A stretch of DNA of 64,000 nucleotides from Sphingomonas sp. Leaf32 (GTDB lineage: Bacteria; Pseudomonadota; Alphaproteobacteria; Sphingomonadales; Sphingomonadaceae), in assembly GCF_001421765.1 (NCBI RefSeq), contig NZ_LMLA01000011.1, positions 1 through 64,000 of the forward strand, given 5' to 3'. The notes under the pieces were generated by a model that saw only the letters and a program-made list of their open reading frames with translations, had not been told where the DNA came from and made no database searches. The translations under genes were made by a program, and so were the position numbers. Shown in pieces: positions 59,487-64,000 of this stretch (its first letter is position 1; each line of letters starts with the position of its first letter).

Positions 59487-60631
59487 CGAACCTCTCCCGA
59501 TACATGGGTCCATTTGGCGTCGGACGCGGCGTTCGCGATCATCGCCTCGATAAAGGCCATGGTGCGCAGACCGTCGGTCAACCCCGGCACGAACCGCGTG
59601 TCGTTACCCCGAATCTGTGCGGCAAAGCCTTGATACAGATTGGCAAAAGCCTCGATATAGCCCTCCGGATGACCCGAAGGTGTACGCAGCAGCGCCTGGG
59701 TCGACGCACCCAGCCCCGGTCCGCCCGCCCGCACCACCTCGGTCGGGCGATCGAGCCAGCGCAGTGTAAGCGTGTTAGGCTCCATCTGTGCCCATTCGAG
59801 CGTGCCGCGCTCCCCCGAGACCCGCAGCTTCAGGCCATTTTCCTCACCCGCCGCGACCTGGCTGGCCTTCAGCGTGCCGCGCGCGCCGCCTTCGAAACGC
59901 AACAGCGCGCTGACATCATCGTCCAGCCGGCGACCGGGCACATGGGCTGTCAGGTCGGCCGACAGCGTTTCGACCGACACGCCCGCGACATGCTCGGCCA
60001 GATGGAACGCGTGGGTGCCGATGTCACCCAGACACCCGCCCAGCCCAGCCCTGGCCGGGTCGGTTCGCCATTCGGCCTGCTTGTTGCCCTCGCCATCGAT
60101 CGGCAGGCTCAGCCACCCTTGCAGATATTCGACCTGCACCACCCGGACCTTGCCCAGTTCGCCGCGCGCGATGCGGGCGCGCGCCTCCTCGACCAGCGGA
60201 TAGCCACTATAGGTGAACGCCAGCGCGAACTTCGCCCCGCTGCCTCTCGCGGCGGCGGCGATGGCGCGGGCCTCGTCGCCGTTCATCGCCATCGGCTTTT
60301 CGCAGAAGACGTGGATGCCGGCGTTCAGCGCGGCGATCGCCATCGGCGCGTGGAGGTGATTGGGCGTCACGATCGCCAGCGCGTCGATCCGCTCGTCCGC
60401 CGGCAGCGCCTGTTCGCCCGCGATCAGCGCGTGGATGTCGCCATAGACGCGCGCCGGATCGAGGTTCAGCGCCGCGCCGCTGCGCCCATTGCGGTCCGCA
60501 TCGCTGCTGAACGCGCCCGTCACCAATTGCCAGTCTCCGTCCAATGCCGCCGCGTGACGATGGATCGCGCCGATGAACGCACCTTCGCCGCCGCCCGCCA
60601 TGCCGAGCTTCAGGGGTCGCTTGCCCGTCAT
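59483..60631 (-). CDS. Gfo/Idh/MocA-family oxidoreductase
   Basis: A 382-residue protein without a signal. The Rossmann fold begins KLGMAGGGEGAFIGAIHRHA, followed by VTPNHLHAPMAIAAL and the EKP motif in VFCEKPMAMN. The C-terminal domain has GDIGTHAFHLAEHVAG. It likely reduces or oxidises the sugar keto group in the cytoplasm with NAD(P). Overlap with both neighbours (ATGA). Confidence 0.92.
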   Translation of the reverse strand: MTGKRPLKLGMAGGGEGAFIGAIHRHAAALDGDWQLVTGAFSSDADRNGRSGAALNLDPARVYGDIHALIAGEQALPADERIDALAIVTPNHLHAPMAIAALNAGIHVFCEKPMAMNGDEARAIAAAARGSGAKFALAFTYSGYPLVEEARARIARGELGKVRVVQVEYLQGWLSLPIDGEGNKQAEWRTDPARAGLGGCLGDIGTHAFHLAEHVAGVSVETLSADLTAHVPGRRLDDDVSALLRFEGGARGTLKASQVAAGEENGLKLRVSGERGTLEWAQMEPNTLTLRWLDRPTEVVRAGGPGLGASTQALLRTPSGHPEGYIEAFANLYQGFAAQIRGNDTRFVPGLTDGLRTMAFIEAMIANAASDAKWTHVSGEVR

Positions 60632-61686
60632 TCCGGCGACAGTCCCATCAGCGTGCGGATCGCCGCCCGGTCGACGCCACTCGCCGCGAAATCGTCGAAC
60701 GGATGGTCGGTCAGGCGGATCATGTGCGCCTCGATGAACGGCGCGCCTTCGGCCGCGCCGTCAGCGGAGTTCTTCAGCGCACATTCCCATTCCAGCACCG
60801 CCCAGCCGTCATAGCCGTACTGCGCCATGCGGCTGAACACGCCGGAGAAATCGACCTGCCCGTCGCCCAGCGAGCGGAAGCGCCCGGCACGATCGACCCA
60901 GTTCTGATAGCCGCCATAGACACCCGACCGCCCGGTCGGATTGAACTCGGCATCCTTCACATGGAAGCAGGAAATCCGGTCGTGATACCGGTCGATGAAG
61001 TCGAGATAGTCGAGCTGTTGCAGCACATAATGCGACGGGTCGAACAGCAGCCGTGCGGCATTATGCCCCTTCACCGCCTCGAGGAAGCGTTCCCAGGTGG
61101 CACCGTCGTGCAAATCCTCGCCGGCATGGACCTCGAACGCGCAATGCACGCCGTTGTCCTCGAACACATCGAGGATCGGGGTCCAGCGCCGGGCCAGTTC
61201 GGCGAAGGCTTCCTCGACCAGCCCGGCGGGACGCTGCGGCCACGGATAGACATAGGGCCACGCCAGCGCGCCGGAAAAGGTCGCATGGGCCTTCAACCCC
61301 AGCCTGGCACTCGCCTTGGCCGCCATCTTGACCTGATCGACCGCCCAGACCTGCCGCTCAGCAGGCTTGCCATGGACTTCCTTGGGGGCGAAGCCGTCGA
61401 ACAGCGTGTCATAGGCCGGATGGACGGCAACCAGCTGCCCCTGCAAATGGGTCGACAGCTCGGTCACTTCGATGCCGTGCGCCGCCAGCTTGCCGGTCAG
61501 CTCGTCGCAATAATCCTGGCTTTCGGACGCGGTCTTCAGGTCGATCATCCGGCTGTCGCACGGAATCTGCACCCCGACATAGCCGAGGCCGGCGGCCCAT
61601 TCGGCCATGTTCTCGAGACTGTCGAACGGAGCCTCATTGCCCATGAACTGGGCGAGGAAGATGCCCGGTCCCTTCATTCCCGTCAT
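60628..61686 (-). CDS. Cytoplasmic sugar phosphate isomerase/epimerase-type TIM barrel
   Basis: A 352-residue protein with no signal peptide. The barrel shows GIFLAQFMGN, GYVGVQIPCDSRM, FEVHAGEDLHDGA (metal-binding), LLFDPSHYVLQQ, CFHVKDAEF and VLEWECAL. It acts probably on the imported keto-sugar together with the Gfo/Idh/MocA enzyme encoded next to it. Start overlaps the stop of the MFS gene. Confidence 0.9.
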   Translation of the reverse strand: MTGMKGPGIFLAQFMGNEAPFDSLENMAEWAAGLGYVGVQIPCDSRMIDLKTASESQDYCDELTGKLAAHGIEVTELSTHLQGQLVAVHPAYDTLFDGFAPKEVHGKPAERQVWAVDQVKMAAKASARLGLKAHATFSGALAWPYVYPWPQRPAGLVEEAFAELARRWTPILDVFEDNGVHCAFEVHAGEDLHDGATWERFLEAVKGHNAARLLFDPSHYVLQQLDYLDFIDRYHDRISCFHVKDAEFNPTGRSGVYGGYQNWVDRAGRFRSLGDGQVDFSGVFSRMAQYGYDGWAVLEWECALKNSADGAAEGAPFIEAHMIRLTDHPFDDFAASGVDRAAIRTLMGLSPE

Positions 61687-62930
61687 GCCAGCGTCTCCCT
61701 GCGGTCGTCACGGAAGGTGAGTTGGAACAGCAGCGCGATCGCGGCGGCGGCGACCGCCGGATAGACCCACATGCCCTGCCAGTCGGCGATCGTCGGATTG
61801 GCCGGCAACTGCGCATAGAGCAGCGCGCCGATCTGCGATCCGAGCAGCATTCCCACGCCATAGGTGAACAGCGTCAGCATCCCCTGCGCCTGCGCATTCA
61901 CGCCCTTCGGCGCGGCGATGATGCCGGTGTAGATCGCACCGGCGACGAAGAAGAAATCGTAGCAGACGCCGTGCAGCGCGACGCCCAGATACACCGCCCA
62001 GATGCCCGACCCGCCGTCACCGATCGCGAACAAGGCGTAGCGCAGCGCCCAGGCGGCCATGCCGACCAGCAGCAGCGGCTTCACCCCGAACCGGCGATAG
62101 AGCCACGGCATCGAGAACATGAAGACCAGTTCGGACATCTGCCCGATGGCGAGCGTGCCGCCGACATTCTCGATCCCCGCCGCGCCGACATAGGGCGAGG
62201 CATAGGCATAATACATCGCCAGCGGGACGGAGATCAGCGTCGCGCACAGGATGAAGATCAGGAAAGACTTCTGCCGCATCAGGCCGAACGCCTCGACGCA
62301 GAATACCTGCGCCAGCACGCTGCCGCCCTGCGGTTTGTCGGCTTCGACCGCCGGCAGGGTGATGCTGTAAGCCCCAAGTGCAATCGACACGACCGCCGCG
62401 ACGGTGAAGATCTGCGGGCTGGCCGACAGCCCGGCCCAGCCGATGATGAGGCCCGATGCGATCCAGCCGATCGTGCCGAAGGCGCGGACGAAGGGGAAAT
62501 TGTCGGTCCGTTCGCCGAAGCTCTTCAGCGCGATGGTGTTCGCGAGGCCCACGGTCGGCATGTAGAGGATCATATAGCCCAGCAGCAGCCAGACGAACGT
62601 GCCGCCGCGTTCGGGCGTGATGAGCGAGGGCATCAGGAACAGCAGCACGCCGCCGACCAGATGCAGGATCACCATCAGCATCTTGGGCGCGACATAGCGC
62701 GTCGCGACCATGCCGAGCAGCAGCGACCCGACGATCGACGCGATCGGCCCCATCGAAAACGCGTTGCCGATCAGATTGCCGATGCCGACCGTCTGCATCA
62801 CCAGGCCGAGCGTGACCTGCCACGCACCCCAGATGAAAAACTGCATGAACATCAATACGCTCAGCCGAACGGTCATCCCGCCATCGACCGACGCGCGACT
62901 GCGACGTCCAACACCCTCCGCTATGGCCAT
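61683..62930 (-). CDS. NupG-type MFS transporter (nucleoside/sugar:H+ symporter family)
   Basis: A 415-residue protein with 12 predicted helices. The signature of the nucleoside:H+ symporter group is visible: LMFMQFFIWGAWQVTLG, FSMGPIASIVGSLLLG, NTIALKSFGERTDNFPFVR and FGTIGWIASGLIIG. I use ATG 62930 because GGAGGGG lies eight bases before it; a shorter form would start at 62876. It is the first gene of the nine-gene operon and probably imports the sugar or its keto derivative. Confidence 0.9.
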   Translation of the reverse strand: MAIAEGVGRRSRASVDGGMTVRLSVLMFMQFFIWGAWQVTLGLVMQTVGIGNLIGNAFSMGPIASIVGSLLLGMVATRYVAPKMLMVILHLVGGVLLFLMPSLITPERGGTFVWLLLGYMILYMPTVGLANTIALKSFGERTDNFPFVRAFGTIGWIASGLIIGWAGLSASPQIFTVAAVVSIALGAYSITLPAVEADKPQGGSVLAQVFCVEAFGLMRQKSFLIFILCATLISVPLAMYYAYASPYVGAAGIENVGGTLAIGQMSELVFMFSMPWLYRRFGVKPLLLVGMAAWALRYALFAIGDGGSGIWAVYLGVALHGVCYDFFFVAGAIYTGIIAAPKGVNAQAQGMLTLFTYGVGMLLGSQIGALLYAQLPANPTIADWQGMWVYPAVAAAAIALLFQLTFRDDRRETLA

Positions 62931-62985
62931 GCGCCATCCCCTCCGCGGTTTTGTCTGCTTAATTGGCCCGGAGGCTAGGTGGCTC

Positions 62986-62999
62986 TGACAGCGCTGTAA
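62986..62999. promoter_or_regulatory. LacI-family-type operator
   Basis: TGACAGCGCTGTAA has a perfect 10-bp core ACAGCGCTGT with a central CG, the layout used by LacI/GalR repressors in sphingomonads and Caulobacter. It lies 56 bases upstream of the MFS start and 20 bases from the halogenase stop. No regulator gene is in the window. Confidence 0.5.
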
Positions 63000-63018
63000 A
63001 GACCGGATGTAACCGTCT

Positions 63019-64000
63019 TCATTGCTTTTGCGTTATACGGTCATCCACCAGACCAGCCATCGACGACCCGCCTTGCCGTAGCGTTCCGTCGTCCGGGCTG
63101 CGGCCGAACCGGTCGATGAACGCCATATGGTCCGGCATCGCGCGCACGCCCGAATCCATCGCCGCCGCGATCCGGGTCATCCGGTGGTCCAGTTCGGCAT
63201 CGCTCAGCAGGTCGGCGATGGGATGGTAGCGCTTCGGCGCGATATTCTGCCCATGCAGCACCGCCAGCCAGCTCGTCTCGCTGAACAGTTCGTTGTCGTG
63301 GCGATAGAGGCGCGCATTCTCGCGAAAGATCGCGATACGCTCGGCCAGCGAATCGGGGATCGCCATGTCGCGGCACCGGCGCCAGAACGGGCTGTCGTCA
63401 CGCACCGTAGCCTTGTAATGCAGGATCAGAAAGTCGCGGATCTGCTCATATTCCGCGCGCGTTCGCCGATTGTAGTAATCGATGTCGGGCTGGTTGAACG
63501 ATCGGTCGGGAAAATTGGTCAGCAGCCGTGCGATGCCCGACTGGATCAGGTGGATCGACGTCGATTCCAGCGGTTCGAGAAATCCCGATGCCAGCCCCAG
63601 CGCGACGACGTTGCGGTCCCATGCCTTGCGCCGCACGCCCGCGGTAAAGCGCAGGAAATTCGGCCCGGCCAGTGCCTCGCCGTCCAGCCCCGCGTCGAGC
63701 ATCGCCAGCGCAGTGGCGTCGTCGGCATAGTCCGAACAATAGACGTGACCATTGCCGGTCCGCGATTGCAGCGGAATGCGCCAGCGCCAGCCGACGCTGG
63801 TCGCGGTCGCGCGCGTGTAGGGCGTCGGATCGGCGACCCGTGCGCAGGGTCGCGCCACCGCCCGGTCGCACGGCAGCCATGCGCGCCAGTCGTCATAGCC
63901 CGCCTGCAGCGCACCCTCGATCAACAGCCCGCGAAAGCCCGAGCAGTCGATGAACAGGTCGCCATCCACACTGCGACCATCGTCCAGCACGACATGGTCG
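63019..64000 (-). CDS. Flavin-dependent tryptophan halogenase-family protein, 5' part missing
   Basis: The last 326 codons of a gene that continues past the right edge. Visible: LFIDCSGFRGLLIEG (the FAD-domain strand), VGWRWRIPLQ (the WxWxIP motif of flavin-dependent halogenases), VALGLASGFLEPLESTSIHLIQ and the C-terminal YHPIADLL. The FAD GxGxxG and catalytic Lys lie outside the window. Sphingomonads have many such genes next to TonB-receptor and sugar loci; a true substrate is rarely known. A remnant of the same family occurs at 21757-21921. Confidence 0.88.
   Translation of the reverse strand, partial: DHVVLDDGRSVDGDLFIDCSGFRGLLIEGALQAGYDDWRAWLPCDRAVARPCARVADPTPYTRATATSVGWRWRIPLQSRTGNGHVYCSDYADDATALAMLDAGLDGEALAGPNFLRFTAGVRRKAWDRNVVALGLASGFLEPLESTSIHLIQSGIARLLTNFPDRSFNQPDIDYYNRRTRAEYEQIRDFLILHYKATVRDDSPFWRRCRDMAIPDSLAERIAIFRENARLYRHDNELFSETSWLAVLHGQNIAPKRYHPIADLLSDAELDHRMTRIAAAMDSGVRAMPDHMAFIDRFGRSPDDGTLRQGGSSMAGLVDDRITQKQ

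Overview
The window reads as chromosome of a high-GC alphaproteobacterium of the sphingomonad group. The support is the rpmH-rnpA-yidD-yidC-engB order, the cobA-DUF2849-sulfite reductase-DUF934-APS reductase cluster, and a Tat-exported GMC dehydrogenase cluster ending in a flavin-dependent halogenase-family gene. There is no rRNA and no CRISPR array; one tRNA (Leu, anticodon CAA) is present.

Bases 1 to about 12,900 are an accessory region. At its right end a P4-type tyrosine integrase (11578-12801) abuts an AlpA-like excisionase and a chain of overlapping minus-strand genes carrying a CHC2/Toprim primase and a DUF3987 protein. The chain ends at a gene-poor patch with inverted 9-11 bp iterons (6485-6641) that looks like a replication origin. 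No capsid, tail, terminase or conjugation genes are visible, so this resembles a phage-satellite or mobilisable integrative element. To the left lies cargo: a HEPN-motif protein, a lower-GC two-gene unit (soluble protein plus four-helix membrane protein), two small genes of which one is HTH-like, a four-gene unit (membrane-tethered LuxR-type regulator, unknown protein, membrane protein, RadC/JAB protein), a thermonuclease-like gene and a 52-bp tandem duplication at the window edge.

From 12,965 to 21,513 is one chemotaxis operon: MCP, STAS, CheA, CheR, CheB, CheD, CheY, CheW, a second CheB-like protein and a small protein. The second CheB-like protein has Asp where the catalytic Ser should be. 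A halogenase C-terminal remnant, a PilZ protein, tRNA-Leu and a DUF805 protein follow.

From 23,161 to 54,212 is mostly core genome: ComM, the rpmH-engB cluster, asd, DPP-IV-like peptidase, a hydroxyacid dehydrogenase, a nitronate monooxygenase-like protein, a glycosyltransferase, SelO, an AstD-like dehydrogenase, and a sulfate-assimilation operon with a RidA gene embedded in it. Several families of palindromic repeats are scattered here. One lies in frame inside selO, and two copies of a roughly 135-bp hairpin start immediately after a stop codon.

From 54,246 to 64,000 is a tightly coupled nine-gene operon: MFS importer, two TIM-barrel isomerases/epimerases plus a hydroxypyruvate isomerase-like protein, a Gfo/Idh/MocA oxidoreductase, cytochrome c, a DUF1080 hydrolase, a gluconate dehydrogenase subunit 3-like protein and a GMC dehydrogenase. 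This fits periplasmic 3-keto-glycoside formation and breakdown. A LacI-type palindrome sits upstream, next to a halogenase gene cut by the window end.
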